A stretch of DNA of 64,000 bases from an uncultured Bacilli bacterium. GTDB taxonomy: Bacteria > Bacillota_I > Bacilli_A > RF39 > UBA660. Made by a program: the position numbers and the translations under genes. The notes under the pieces are model-generated. The model made no database searches. It was given only the letters and a program-made list of their open reading frames with translations, and was not told where the DNA came from. The stretch is taken from assembly GCA_934096295.1 (NCBI GenBank), contig CAKOLL010000003.1, positions 62,001 through 126,000 of the forward strand, given 5' to 3'. Below, piece after piece: positions 35,636 to 44,849 of the stretch (its first letter is position 1; every line of letters begins with the position of its first letter).

Positions 35636-36073
35636 TCACTTATGATACATCTCATGATTATTTATTTTACAAGCTCTATAAATTTGTTCAAGTAAAATGC
35701 CTCGAAATAAACCATGAGGAAAAGTCATTTGTGAAAAACTAATTAATTCATTACAAAGACTTCTAGCCTCATCATTTAACCCTAAAGAACCTCCAATTAT
35801 AAAAGTTATATTACTATTCTGAGGTAAAATTTTATCTATTTTATCTGCAAATTCAATACTTGAACACATTTTACCTTTTAAATCTAACCCAATATTATAA
35901 TCACTAGACTTTATATTCTTTATTAAATTACTTATTTCTTTATCATAATTTACATCATCTTTTAATTCTATTATTTCAATTTTTATATACTTACTAATTC
36001 TTTTCTTATAATCATTTATAAGTTCATCCAAATAACTTTCTTTAATCTTTCCTGCACACAATATTTTTATCAT
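35636..36073 (-). CDS. rlmH: 23S rRNA (pseudouridine-1915-N3)-methyltransferase
   Basis: 145 aa, slightly shorter than the common 155-160. The SPOUT-fold SAM-binding motif FIIGGSLGLNDEARSL and the C-terminal tail LLEQIYRACKINNHEMYHK are diagnostic for RlmH. It methylates pseudouridine 1915 in helix 69 of 23S rRNA on assembled ribosomes. It overlaps the walJ-like gene by 4 bases, matching the walJ...rlmH order of many Bacillota. Confidence 0.96.
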   Translation of the reverse strand: MIKILCAGKIKESYLDELINDYKKRISKYIKIEIIELKDDVNYDKEISNLIKNIKSSDYNIGLDLKGKMCSSIEFADKIDKILPQNSNITFIIGGSLGLNDEARSLCNELISFSQMTFPHGLFRGILLEQIYRACKINNHEMYHK

Positions 36074-36834
36074 ATTTCAATTACTTCCGTTTTTTCATCT
36101 TGTCTTGCACAAATAATATCATGAAAATCAATTCCATATTCCATAAATGTATTATTAATTGTTTCCATGGCAATACTTTCTAAATTATTTGTTTCGCTTA
36201 AATGTATCAAAACTATTTTCTTAGTTTTATCTCCGATTAATTTAGTAAGATAAAATGATGCTGCCTTATTAGACAAATGGCCTTCATCAGAATATACTCT
36301 TCTTTTTAACCATTCAGGATATGGTCCATTCATTAATAATTCTAAATCATGATTACTTTCAAATAGATATATATCTAAATTTTTCAAATACTTAAAGTTT
36401 TTAGCATTAACATAACCTGTATCAGTAACATATGCAATTTTTTTACCATCACATTCAAAAACATAATTTCTAGAATCTGGTGCATCATGGCTAGATTTAA
36501 ATGATGTTATATGAATTCCATCTAAGTCAATTGTATCTTCAAGTACAATTATATGCTTATAATCTTTTACATCTTCAATTGAATAAAACATTTTTTCACT
36601 TACTATTAAAGCTGCTCCAGTTTTATCAAGCAAAGTTTTTAATGCTGACACATGATCTTTATGATTATGAGTTATAACAACATAATCTATTGTTTTTACA
36701 TCAACACCAATATCTTTTAAATTTTCATTTATATACTTATAATTTCTTCCAGCATCTAACAAAAATCTTTTATTATTTATTTCTAAATAAGTAACATTTC
36801 CTTTAGAGCCAGATGACAACACTACTACTTTCAT
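36070..36834 (-). CDS. metallo-beta-lactamase-fold hydrolase, WalJ/YycJ-like
   Basis: 254 aa from ATG 36834, which shares its A with the stop codon of the upstream peptidase gene (TAATG). SSGSKGNVTYLEINNKRFLLDAG is the family start; metal ligands are in THNHKDHVSAL (HxHxDH), the SSHDA His, and the C-terminal LIHLSETNN. YycJ/WalJ proteins are MBL-fold nucleases of the WalRK neighbourhood, with roles suggested in DNA replication/cell-wall coordination. WalRK itself is not in this window. The order peptidase-walJ-rlmH suggests one operon running to ung. Confidence 0.9.
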   Translation of the reverse strand: MKVVVLSSGSKGNVTYLEINNKRFLLDAGRNYKYINENLKDIGVDVKTIDYVVITHNHKDHVSALKTLLDKTGAALIVSEKMFYSIEDVKDYKHIIVLEDTIDLDGIHITSFKSSHDAPDSRNYVFECDGKKIAYVTDTGYVNAKNFKYLKNLDIYLFESNHDLELLMNGPYPEWLKRRVYSDEGHLSNKAASFYLTKLIGDKTKKIVLIHLSETNNLESIAMETINNTFMEYGIDFHDIICARQDEKTEVIEI

Positions 36835-38333
36835 TAGAATCTTATATACCTCGTTGGATTTTGGAAAGAATATGCCCCATGGAATGGCCATCCGATTGAT
36901 ACCCCGAAATGAAGGTGGGTACCAGCGGTTGGATTATATTTACTTGGTGCAGGAAGAACATATCCTGTATTTCCCATTTCTCCAATTTGGTCTCCTTTCT
37001 TAACAGTTTGACCTTCCACAACTGTAGCTCCATACATGTGAGCATATTGTGTATAAATATTATTTTCATGTTCAATTATTACAAAGTTACCATCGGTACT
37101 TCTATAACCAACCTCAACAACAGTTCCCGGAGCAACCGCAAACACTCTTGACCTATAACCAGTACCAGAAATATCAATACCGTCGTGGTGTTTTCCCCAT
37201 CGCCATTGGAAAGGACTTGTAATAACATATGGATATTCAGTTGGATAACCCCATCCACTAGTTGGATAATAATAACCATTTGTTCTTCTACCAATTGTAT
37301 ATTGTTCTTGAACCATTTCTCTAATTACTTTACGATCCTTAATTTCAACACCAGTTGAACGTTCACCATTAATAACCTCGTAAGTACTATGAATTAATGT
37401 TATACCATTAACACCAGGTCTTGTAGGTTCTTTATAACTTGGTTCTTTTGTATTATCAACAATTGGATCTGCTGTTGTAAATGGTGTAATATTTTCATTT
37501 ATTTCATAAACACTATAAGTTAAAGTAATTACTGGATTAATAATTGTAATATTAACCACACTACCTACTGCAAGCATCGAATCCTCACTCTTATATTTAG
37601 GGTTTGCAATCAAAAATTCTTGAGAGTTCATTTTATTATCTTCACTTATACTGGCAATACTATCCCCAGACTTAACTGTATAAGTATCCATTTTAACATC
37701 TGGACCAAATAACAAATATTGACTTAAAGATTCAGAATCAGTATAAATTTTATTTTTAACACTAACATATCCTTCTTTTATAGTTATAGTTTCATTAAAA
37801 TACATATTTTCAATAATAGAACCTATTTCACTAATACTTCTATGCCCTTCATTATAATCATTTAATTCTTCTTCAGTTACAAATGATAAAACATATTTTT
37901 TTAATGAATCTTCAAATACTTTTCTATCTAAAACATTAATAACAATATTTTCTTTTTCTTTATCATCACTTTTTATTGTAATAATATAACCTTTTATAGT
38001 AAAATCATCTGCATTTTCAATTTTTTGATATATTTCCTCTACCCCCATATAGTTTTCATCAAACGTTTTTGTTTCCACTATATCTAGTCCATCTGGAGGA
38101 TAAACATAATCAACACCATATTGATCTTTTATATTTTGTTGTTCTTTATTAATTAAACTATATAATTCATTTTCATCTTTAATTAACCCAATTTCTTTTC
38201 CATCCAAATAAATTTGATATGCTCTACTAGCGTCATCAAACTTATAATCATTTTTTTCATTTACAAAATATAAAACAATAATTAATATTGATAATATAGC
38301 AGTTATAACTTTACTTTTATTATTCATTTTCAT
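36834..38333 (-). CDS. membrane-anchored LysM-G5-M23 peptidoglycan endopeptidase
   Basis: 499 aa. One N-terminal TM (VITAILSILIIVLYFV), a 180-residue extracytoplasmic region, a LysM domain (about 218-262, DTYTVKSGDSIASISEDNKM), a G5-like domain (about 270-345, TRPGVNGITLIHSTYEVING), and a C-terminal M23 domain with HHDGIDISG (HxxxD) and GTHLHFGV. It should bind glycan strands and cleave peptide cross-links. The start overlaps dnaB by 14 bases and the stop overlaps the walJ-like start, so it lies inside a dnaB-to-ung operon. Confidence 0.92.
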   Translation of the reverse strand: MKMNNKSKVITAILSILIIVLYFVNEKNDYKFDDASRAYQIYLDGKEIGLIKDENELYSLINKEQQNIKDQYGVDYVYPPDGLDIVETKTFDENYMGVEEIYQKIENADDFTIKGYIITIKSDDKEKENIVINVLDRKVFEDSLKKYVLSFVTEEELNDYNEGHRSISEIGSIIENMYFNETITIKEGYVSVKNKIYTDSESLSQYLLFGPDVKMDTYTVKSGDSIASISEDNKMNSQEFLIANPKYKSEDSMLAVGSVVNITIINPVITLTYSVYEINENITPFTTADPIVDNTKEPSYKEPTRPGVNGITLIHSTYEVINGERSTGVEIKDRKVIREMVQEQYTIGRRTNGYYYPTSGWGYPTEYPYVITSPFQWRWGKHHDGIDISGTGYRSRVFAVAPGTVVEVGYRSTDGNFVIIEHENNIYTQYAHMYGATVVEGQTVKKGDQIGEMGNTGYVLPAPSKYNPTAGTHLHFGVSIGWPFHGAYSFQNPTRYIRF

Positions 38334-39663
38334 CTCCAGCTGCTTTTAATTGACTCTTAAAACTACTCATATTAAGTTCAAATAATAAGTTAACTGTTCC
38401 AAGTCCTCCCTTTCTGTGCTTAGCAATTATTAATTCTGCTGGCACTATTTTTTGATTAAAATCTTTTGCTTTTTCATAATAATCTTTACGATTTATAAAT
38501 AAAACCATATCGGCATCTTGTTCCAAAGATCCAGACTCACGTAAATCTGCAAGCATTGGTTGATTACTTTCTCTTTTTTCGGCACTTCTTGATAATTGTG
38601 ATAAGGCAATAACTGGTACACCTAACTCTAAAGCCATAGTCTTAAGTGAACGAGATATTTCTGATACCTCAACTTGACGAGATTCAACTCTTCTTGAACC
38701 GGAACTAACTAATTGCAAGTAGTCAATTACTACCAAGCCTAAACCATCTTCACTATTGGCAAGTCTTCTACATTTAGCACGTATCTCTTGCGCCGTTACC
38801 CCTGCATTATCTTCAATATATATATTTGTATCAGCAAGTTGTGATAATGCTTCATTATATCTTTTCCAATCTTTTTCTTGCATATTACCAGTTTGCAATT
38901 TATAAGCATCAATTTGCCCAATTGATGAAATCATACGATTAATTAGCATTTCCGCTGACATTTCTAAGTTAAATATTGCAACAGCTTTTTTTGTATGTGT
39001 TGCAGCATAAGCAGCCATATTTAAAGCAAGCGCAGTTTTTCCCATCCCTGGACGAGCTGCCAAAATAATCATTTCTCCACCTTGTAACCCAGTTGTTATT
39101 TTATCAAAATCAGGAAAACCAGTTTCAATACCTGTAATGCTTCTCTTATTTTTAGCAAGTTCTTCCAATTTAGCTTGTGCTCTTCTTAATATTTCACTAA
39201 TTGGCACAAAGTCACCAACACTTCTTGCTCTAACAACATTTAATATATTTTTTTCAGCATTATCAAGTAAACTATTTACATCTTCTTCATCATATGTCTT
39301 AGTTATTATATCACTTGCTGTTTCAATTAAATTTCTTCTAACAGCATAATCTTTAATTATTTTAATATAAAAATCCAAATTAGCACTTGTTACTACACTA
39401 TCAATTACTTCAGTAATATAGTCAAGTCCCACAGCATTAAATTTCTTATCTTTATCAAGTTCATTTCTAAGGGTTGTAACATCAATCGGTGTCTTACTTT
39501 CATGCAGACTTTTAATTGCATTAAATATATATCTATTTCTCTCATCAAAGAACATATCACTTGTTACTTCTTCAACAATTTTACTAACTTCATTATTGTT
39601 TAAAAAAGCAACACCTAAGACACTCATCTCAGCTTCTTTATTCTGAGGCATTCCTCTTGCCAT
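38320..39663 (-). CDS. dnaB: replicative DNA helicase DnaB
   Basis: 447 aa, normal length. An N-terminal helical collar domain (to about 150) is followed by a RecA-type motor with Walker A AARPGMGKTALALNM near 205, Walker B LVVIDYLQLV near 310, and the arginine-finger region (SRSAEKRESNQPMLADLRESGSLEQDADMV). It unwinds DNA at the replication fork. The gene follows rplI by 8 bases, the common rplI-dnaB order (B. subtilis names the helicase dnaC). Confidence 0.97.
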   Translation of the reverse strand: MARGMPQNKEAEMSVLGVAFLNNNEVSKIVEEVTSDMFFDERNRYIFNAIKSLHESKTPIDVTTLRNELDKDKKFNAVGLDYITEVIDSVVTSANLDFYIKIIKDYAVRRNLIETASDIITKTYDEEDVNSLLDNAEKNILNVVRARSVGDFVPISEILRRAQAKLEELAKNKRSITGIETGFPDFDKITTGLQGGEMIILAARPGMGKTALALNMAAYAATHTKKAVAIFNLEMSAEMLINRMISSIGQIDAYKLQTGNMQEKDWKRYNEALSQLADTNIYIEDNAGVTAQEIRAKCRRLANSEDGLGLVVIDYLQLVSSGSRRVESRQVEVSEISRSLKTMALELGVPVIALSQLSRSAEKRESNQPMLADLRESGSLEQDADMVLFINRKDYYEKAKDFNQKIVPAELIIAKHRKGGLGTVNLLFELNMSSFKSQLKAAGDENE

Positions 39664-39671
39664 AAACCCTC

Positions 39672-40112
39672 CTATTTAACTAATTCAACATTCATGTCAA
39701 ATTTAACTTTTTTATGTAATTCAATACTTACTTTAGTAACACCTAAACTACTTATTGCCACATCGCTTTTAATACATTTTTTATCTATTTTATAACCCAT
39801 ATCTTTTAACTTTTCAGATATTTGTTTATTAGATATTGTACCAAATACTTTGTCACCAGCTCCAGTTTTAACTTTAAAAGTTATAGTTTTTCCATCTAAC
39901 TTTTTCTTTATTTCATTTAAGCTTTCTACTAAAGCATCTTCATTTTTTTGTCTTTCATCTAATTCTTCATTTAATATTTCACTACTTCTTTTTGTATAAG
40001 GAACAGCTAAATTATTCTTAATTAAATAATTATTAGCATAACCATCACTTACATTAATTACACTATCTTTTTTACCTTTTCCTTTTACATCACTTAATAA
40101 AATTACTTTCAT
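39672..40112 (-). CDS. rplI: 50S ribosomal protein L9
   Basis: 146 aa. The N-terminal domain MKVILLSDVKGKGKKDSVINV and SDGYANNYLIKNNLAVPYT are diagnostic. A long connecting helix follows, then the C-terminal RNA-binding domain (KTGAGDKVFGTISNKQIS). AAAGGAGG precedes the ATG. The gdpP (yybT) gene that usually precedes rplI in Bacillota is absent; an O-acetylation gene pair lies there instead, separated by an intergenic inverted repeat. Confidence 0.97.
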   Translation of the reverse strand: MKVILLSDVKGKGKKDSVINVSDGYANNYLIKNNLAVPYTKRSSEILNEELDERQKNEDALVESLNEIKKKLDGKTITFKVKTGAGDKVFGTISNKQISEKLKDMGYKIDKKCIKSDVAISSLGVTKVSIELHKKVKFDMNVELVK

Positions 40113-40172
40113 CTAAATAACCTCCTTTAAGTAAATAATATTATACCATTTTTTAATATAAAGAACAATTCT

Positions 40173-40216
40173 AAAGTGCAAAATTTGCACTTTGAATATC
40201 TATTGTTGCACTTTGA
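40173..40216. repeat. inverted repeat with a third copy of the 11-mer
   Basis: AAAGTGCAAA (40173-40182) and TTTGCACTTT (40184-40193) are perfectly complementary around a single A, and TTGCACTTTGA recurs at 40206-40216. No T-run follows on either strand strongly enough to call a terminator. It lies between rplI and the MBOAT gene and could be an operator or weak terminator. Confidence 0.45.
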
Positions 40217-40219
40217 AAC

Positions 40220-41596
40220 TTAAAATCTAAAATATATAAATGGATTATAGCTTGATGCTAAAATACCCACAATACTAAGAATAAATAATACAAGTATTAT
40301 AATATCACTCATTTTATTTTTCTTATCTAAAACATTTTTAAATATTGGTGTACATGCAAATATTGCTAAAATAAATACAAATATTGTTCTTACCCTAATT
40401 ATTTGATAATGACTAAATATACTTAAATTACCAAATCCATGGGCACCAAACAATGTTTTAATTGCTTCCACTAAAGTACTTGTATCTGTAAAATAAAATA
40501 TTATAAACCCAAAAGTAACTAAACTAAATGTATAAACATGTCCAAACACTTTAGGTAACTTATCAATATTTTTAAATACAAATTTTTCTAACACTAATAA
40601 AACAAAATAGAAAAGTCCCCAGAAAACAAAGTTCCAACTAGCACCATGCCATAAACCAGTCAAGGCCCACACCACAAATAAATTAAATATATGACGCGCA
40701 CCTTTACATCTATTTCCACCTAAAGGAATATAAACATAATCTCTAAAAAAAGTTGATAAAGATATATGCCATCTTCTCCAAAAGTCAGTTATAGTGCGAG
40801 CAATATATGGATAATTGAAATTTTCTAAATAATTAAATCCAAGCATTTTACCTAAACCAATTGCCATGTCGCTATATCCACTAAAATCAAAATATATTTG
40901 GAAAGTAAAAGCAATACCACCAACAACCATGCCAATAACACCTAACTGTGCAATATTAGAACCAAATAAAGTATCAGCAACATAAGCCATTTCATTTGCT
41001 ATTACCACTTTTTTAAATAAACCAATAATAAATCTTCTAATACCTGTTGCAAATTTTTCTATATTTTCGCACCTTTCATCAAGTTCTTCATTAACAGTTT
41101 CATATCTAACTATGGGTCCCGCAATAAGCTGAGGAAAAGCACTAATATAACACCCTAAATTAATAATACTTTTTTGCACAGGTACTTTACCTTTATAAAC
41201 ATCAATAACATAAGTAAGTATTTGAAATGTATAAAAACTAATACCTATTGGTAAACTTATACTTAAAAATTTAATATTTAAATTAAATAAATTATTTATA
41301 TTGTCTAAAAAGAAATTAGTATATTTAAATATAAAAAGCAATCCCAAATTAAACACTAAATCAATTATTAACCATTTCTTTTTACTACTACTTTTATCCA
41401 TTACTAAAGCAATATAATAATTAACTAAAATAGATAAAATCATTAGAATGACATAAATAGGTTCTCCATATCCATAAAACATTAATGAAAATATAAATAA
41501 AACAATATTTCTTGTCTTTCTTTTTTTAGGCACAAAGTAACATATTAAGAATATTGGAAGAAAACAAAATAAGAAAATTAAACTAGAAAATACCAT
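40220..41596 (-). CDS. MBOAT-family O-acyltransferase (AlgI/DltB-like)
   Basis: 458 aa, 10-12 membrane segments. Family landmarks: FFPQLIAGPIVRY-like segment (AFPQLIAGPIVRYETV), FSGYSDMAIGLGKMLGF, FWRRWHISLSTFFRDYVYIPLGGNR, and the catalytic His motif LTGLWHGASWNFVFWG. AlgI-type proteins move acetyl groups across the membrane to O-acetylate polysaccharides. It shares one base with the SGNH-type partner gene upstream, the usual AlgI/AlgJ-like pairing. The target polymer (capsule, teichoic acid or peptidoglycan) is not indicated. Confidence 0.9.
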   Translation of the reverse strand: MVFSSLIFLFCFLPIFLICYFVPKKRKTRNIVLFIFSLMFYGYGEPIYVILMILSILVNYYIALVMDKSSSKKKWLIIDLVFNLGLLFIFKYTNFFLDNINNLFNLNIKFLSISLPIGISFYTFQILTYVIDVYKGKVPVQKSIINLGCYISAFPQLIAGPIVRYETVNEELDERCENIEKFATGIRRFIIGLFKKVVIANEMAYVADTLFGSNIAQLGVIGMVVGGIAFTFQIYFDFSGYSDMAIGLGKMLGFNYLENFNYPYIARTITDFWRRWHISLSTFFRDYVYIPLGGNRCKGARHIFNLFVVWALTGLWHGASWNFVFWGLFYFVLLVLEKFVFKNIDKLPKVFGHVYTFSLVTFGFIIFYFTDTSTLVEAIKTLFGAHGFGNLSIFSHYQIIRVRTIFVFILAIFACTPIFKNVLDKKNKMSDIIILVLFILSIVGILASSYNPFIYFRF

Positions 41597-42786
41597 TATT
41601 TTACTCTCCCTTCAAAATCATAATCATATTGGTCAAACATACTTGAACCACCTTCATATAAGAATAATACTTTAGAAATATTATTATCACTAACATACTT
41701 ACTTAAATTAAATTCTTTATTTTTATATTCATCATATCTTAAGTTAATAACATGTGTTTTATTAAAAGAACTAGCTATTAAATAATCTATTTGCCAAGAA
41801 TAAGAATCCCCGATAATAAGTAAATTTTCTTTATCACTATTATGATAATCATAAACTACATTTCCATATTGGCCATTAAAATATTGCACATAATAATCAT
41901 AATATTTATAATCTCTATCTAGTCTAATTTCTCTAGGTTTAAATAAATTATCACTCTTTTTACCATTAACGTAAACATCATAATCTAGTTTTATATCTAC
42001 ATCTCTAATATAATCATTTATATTATCATTTAAAGCAGTTTTAGCAAGTGAACCATAATACTTTCTTTCTTTATGTTCTACGATATTAAAATTATTAATT
42101 GCATCAATACCAAACATATCACAAATATCTTTATAGCCATCTAATGCTCCCTTTATTGTCCAATGATGATCAGTTTTATAAAAGTATTCTTTATACTCAC
42201 CTATACTTTTTACATCCATTACTCTAACATTAATATTATTATCTAACTTACTTACGAACTCATTAACATATTTACTTAAATTATCTTTCTTTAATGTTGT
42301 AAACTCATATCTCGTAGGAATATAAATATTTACATCTATTCCCTTCTTACTTAATTCATTAAAAAACTTTACTTGACTATCCAATCTTTCATCTAATTCT
42401 TTACTTGTATATTTATTTGTTAAATAATAAAACTCATTTACTTTATCATAAAATATATACTCACCATCACTATTCTTCTTTATAGGCACATCCTTAAACA
42501 GTATCTTATTACTTGCAAAATCCATACTATTATACAAACTATTTATTTGATTATAAAGTGGAAAATAATTCGTCACTTTATTTTCAACACTATTTTCTAT
42601 TCTTCCCACTACATTATTTATTTTATCAATAACATTATTAACATCTTTTTCTTTATACTCTGAAAAATTATCCATATTCATACTTCTAATTCCCATTTTA
42701 ACAAGCAAAAACTTACATGGAATACATAAACAAACACCAAATAAAATAATTAAAAATGCTATTACTAATTTTTTATCTTTTTGCAT
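41596..42786 (-). CDS. DHHW/AlgJ-like SGNH acetyltransferase partner
   Basis: 396 aa from ATG 42786 (MQKDKKLVIAF), preceded by AGGTGAT. One N-terminal TM (VIAFLIILFGVCLCIPC) puts the rest outside. The catalytic region contains TDHHWTIKGALDGYKDI (the DHHW signature) and LLIIGDSYSWQIDYLIASSF with the GDS serine. AlgJ/AlgX-like enzymes receive acetyl groups from the MBOAT partner and attach them to a glycan. The two genes overlap by one base (ATGA-type coupling). Confidence 0.85.
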   Translation of the reverse strand: MQKDKKLVIAFLIILFGVCLCIPCKFLLVKMGIRSMNMDNFSEYKEKDVNNVIDKINNVVGRIENSVENKVTNYFPLYNQINSLYNSMDFASNKILFKDVPIKKNSDGEYIFYDKVNEFYYLTNKYTSKELDERLDSQVKFFNELSKKGIDVNIYIPTRYEFTTLKKDNLSKYVNEFVSKLDNNINVRVMDVKSIGEYKEYFYKTDHHWTIKGALDGYKDICDMFGIDAINNFNIVEHKERKYYGSLAKTALNDNINDYIRDVDIKLDYDVYVNGKKSDNLFKPREIRLDRDYKYYDYYVQYFNGQYGNVVYDYHNSDKENLLIIGDSYSWQIDYLIASSFNKTHVINLRYDEYKNKEFNLSKYVSDNNISKVLFLYEGGSSMFDQYDYDFEGRVK

Positions 42787-42832
42787 AAGTATCACCTAAT
42801 AACATTTTACCACAATAAAATTTTTAAGTATA

Positions 42833-42856
42833 GAAAAACCCACCAATTTGGTGAGT
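42833..42856 (-). terminator. terminator of rpsF-ssb-rpsR
   Basis: On the minus strand CTCACC, loop AAATT, GGTGGG then TTTTTC, 5 bases past the rpsR stop. Confidence 0.75.
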
Positions 42857-42860
42857 CAAA

Positions 42861-43076
42861 TTATTTAACAAATGGTATTAAAGCCATAAATCTTGCATAT
42901 TTAACTTGTTGAGCAATATGTCTTTGATGTTTTGCACAAGCACCTGTCATTCTTCTAGGTAAAATCTTGCCTTTATCATTTATATATTTATTGATAATCA
43001 TAACATCTTTATAATCTACGCTTTTTCCAGCACACATTTGACATATTTTCTTTTTCTTACGATAAAATTCTGCCAC
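42861..43076 (-). CDS. rpsR: 30S ribosomal protein S18
   Basis: 71 aa, normal length. Contains CQMCAGKSVDYKDV near the start and ILPRRMTGACAKHQRHIAQQV, the conserved core that contacts 16S rRNA with S6. Cys residues at CxxC are those of the zinc-binding form. The third gene of rpsF-ssb-rpsR, 19 bases after ssb, with AAAGGAGGA before the ATG. Confidence 0.97.
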   Translation of the reverse strand: MAEFYRKKKKICQMCAGKSVDYKDVMIINKYINDKGKILPRRMTGACAKHQRHIAQQVKYARFMALIPFVK

Positions 43077-43095
43077 TTTACTTATCCTCCTTTAC

Positions 43096-43593
43096 TTAAA
43101 ATGGTAAATCATCACTACTTAAAGTAAATTCATCTCCAAAGTCTTTATAAGGATCTTCACTAATATCAGTTGTTTCAACAGCACTTGATGTCGCTGGAGC
43201 TTCTGGACTATATGCTACACTATTATTACTAGCTGGTGCACCATAGTTTGCTCCTCCTGGATTACTTCCATTTTCATTTCTACTTCCTAAAAATTCAAAA
43301 TTATCTACCACAACATCAGTTGTATATCTTTTAGTACCATCTTGAGCATCATAACTACTGTTTCTAATTCTTCCTTGAACTAAAATCATTTGTCCTTTAC
43401 GGCAATATCTATTAATAGTTTGTGCACTTCTATTAAATGCTACACAATTAATAAATTCCGTATCTCTTTCACCATCACGACTTACAAAATCACTTTGGCA
43501 AGCTAGTGAAAATCTTGAAATTTCCATATTACTTTGGGTCATTCTTGATTCAGGATCACGTGTTAATCTTCCTGTTAATATTACTTTGTTCAT
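43096..43593 (-). CDS. ssb: single-stranded DNA-binding protein
   Basis: 165 aa. The OB-fold (1-105) begins MNKVILTGRLTRDPESRMT, with FINCVAFNRSAQTI and MILVQGRIRNSSY. A Gly/Asn/Ser/Ala-rich linker follows, and the acidic C-terminal tip SSDDLPF recruits repair and replication partners. It coats single-stranded DNA in replication. It starts 2 bases after rpsF and probably shares the S6:S18-controlled transcript. Confidence 0.97.
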   Translation of the reverse strand: MNKVILTGRLTRDPESRMTQSNMEISRFSLACQSDFVSRDGERDTEFINCVAFNRSAQTINRYCRKGQMILVQGRIRNSSYDAQDGTKRYTTDVVVDNFEFLGSRNENGSNPGGANYGAPASNNSVAYSPEAPATSSAVETTDISEDPYKDFGDEFTLSSDDLPF

Positions 43594-43595
43594 TC

Positions 43596-43886
43596 TTATT
43601 CTCCTTCAACTTTGATAATTAAATGTCTTAAAACATTTTCATTAATAGAAACTTTTCTATCAAATTCTTGAAGGGTTTCATTGTTAACTTCAACAGTCAT
43701 AACATAGTAGTATCCACTAACTTCTTTTTTAATTGGATAAGCTAATTTTTTTCTACCCATTTCTTTGAATTCGATAACTTTAGATGGTTTCTTGTTTATA
43801 AGTTTTTGTAAATCTTCACTAGTCTTTTTAATAGTTTCTTCATCTAATGTTGATTTAACTATAAACATAATTTCATACTTAGTCAT
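43596..43886 (-). CDS. rpsF: 30S ribosomal protein S6
   Basis: 96 aa from ATG 43886, chosen over the in-frame TTG at 43889; AAGGAGG lies 9 bases upstream. Typical ferredoxin-like S6: MTKYEIMFIVKSTLDEE, then GRKKLAYPIKKEVSGYYYVM and LRHLIIK. It forms a heterodimer with S18 on the 30S platform. It leads the rpsF-ssb-rpsR operon, with an apparent S6:S18-binding leader upstream. Confidence 0.97.
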   Translation of the reverse strand: MTKYEIMFIVKSTLDEETIKKTSEDLQKLINKKPSKVIEFKEMGRKKLAYPIKKEVSGYYYVMTVEVNNETLQEFDRKVSINENVLRHLIIKVEGE

Positions 43887-43892
43887 CAATAT

Positions 43893-43955
43893 CCACCTCC
43901 TTACGGTCTTCTCGGCTTCCTTAGAAGCAAGGAGTAATTTCCTTTACTCGCAAGT
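43893..43955 (-). promoter_or_regulatory. S6:S18 leader RNA (autoregulatory)
   Basis: The rpsF leader on the minus strand contains GAGTAA/TTACTC, then hairpin GCTTC-TAAG-GAAGC directly followed by CCGAGAAGACCG and the ribosome-binding site. The CCGA and ACCG elements next to a hairpin are the features reported for the S6:S18-binding leader that mimics their 16S rRNA site. I identify it by position and these short motifs only. Confidence 0.6.
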
Positions 43956-43984
43956 ATTATAACAAATATATGTTCAAAATACAA
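43956..43984 (-). promoter_or_regulatory. promoter of rpsF-ssb-rpsR
   Basis: On the minus strand TTGTAT (43979-43984), 17-base spacer, TATAAT (43956-43961), placing the RNA start just ahead of the S6:S18 leader. Confidence 0.7.
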
Positions 43985-44027
43985 GAAAAATGTAATGTTT
44001 TTTATTCACTTTTCGACAATAAATCAT

Positions 44028-44849
44028 TTATTTTATTAATAGCTTTAAAGTATCTTCAAAAGTTATATTTTTAGCATATGAATAATTAGTTCGATATCTC
44101 TTCCACAACTCTCTAAGATTATCATTATTAGTTATTAACGAAATGTATTCACTAGATTTATCTAAATATTTATCAGTGTTACGACTATTACAAGTATTAC
44201 ATATGGCCTTCTTTAACAAAACCTTATCAACATCATTCCATTTTAATGTTGAAAAAATATATAAATCATAATAATCTTTCATTCTAGTATTTTCAATATT
44301 TTTACTTAATATTGCTTCAAATTTTTCGGCAATAATAGTTTCAATATTGTAAGCCATAATATTAATTATAGATTCATCAAAAATTGTTTTATATAAAAAT
44401 TTTACTTCTCTATAAGTAATTACATCTCCAGTGGTTATATCAATTAATAAATGCTTTTTTAATCCTTCAAAATTAGCATTTATATGAACAGAAAATCCAG
44501 GATATTTTTCTTCTACTCTTATATCTTTAATAGAAAAAATAGACATTTTTATATTATCACCAACATCAATATTAATTATTTCATTCATTATTTTCTCAAT
44601 ATTTTCTTTATCTAACGGTATTCCTTTTAAAGTGGTATCCAAATCTAAGGTTGTTCTTGAATCAACTCCAAATAATGAAGATAACAAAAACCCTCCTTTA
44701 ATTATAAAATTATCACTATAATTTGAAACTGAGATTCTTTTAAGTAGTGCCTCAAACATATATGTTTGTAAAATATAACTACTATCTATATTATATATTT
44801 TAGCTAAATATTTTGCTTTAGCTTTTAAACTATCTTTATTTTTAATCAC
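44028..44849 (-). CDS. AbiEii-type nucleotidyltransferase toxin
   Basis: 273 aa. The motif FIIKGGFLLSSLFGVDSRTTLDLDTTLKG (GG...D-x-D; residues about 43-72) is the AbiEii/AbiGii minimal nucleotidyltransferase signature, followed by a conserved YNIETIIAEKFEAILSKN region and RMKDYYDLYIF. Such toxins modify tRNA or other nucleic-acid targets in abortive phage defence and plasmid stabilisation. Start overlaps the antitoxin stop by 4 bases. The pair inserts between rpsF and the 45540 gene. Described as a type IV system for the family; mode here is inferred. Confidence 0.9.
   Translation of the reverse strand: MIKNKDSLKAKAKYLAKIYNIDSSYILQTYMFEALLKRISVSNYSDNFIIKGGFLLSSLFGVDSRTTLDLDTTLKGIPLDKENIEKIMNEIINIDVGDNIKMSIFSIKDIRVEEKYPGFSVHINANFEGLKKHLLIDITTGDVITYREVKFLYKTIFDESIINIMAYNIETIIAEKFEAILSKNIENTRMKDYYDLYIFSTLKWNDVDKVLLKKAICNTCNSRNTDKYLDKSSEYISLITNNDNLRELWKRYRTNYSYAKNITFEDTLKLLIK

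Noticed and set aside
40173..40216. Riboswitch upstream of rplI or terminator of the MBOAT gene
   Set aside because: The repeat is too short and lacks a T-run or any recognised aptamer core; listed only as an inverted repeat.
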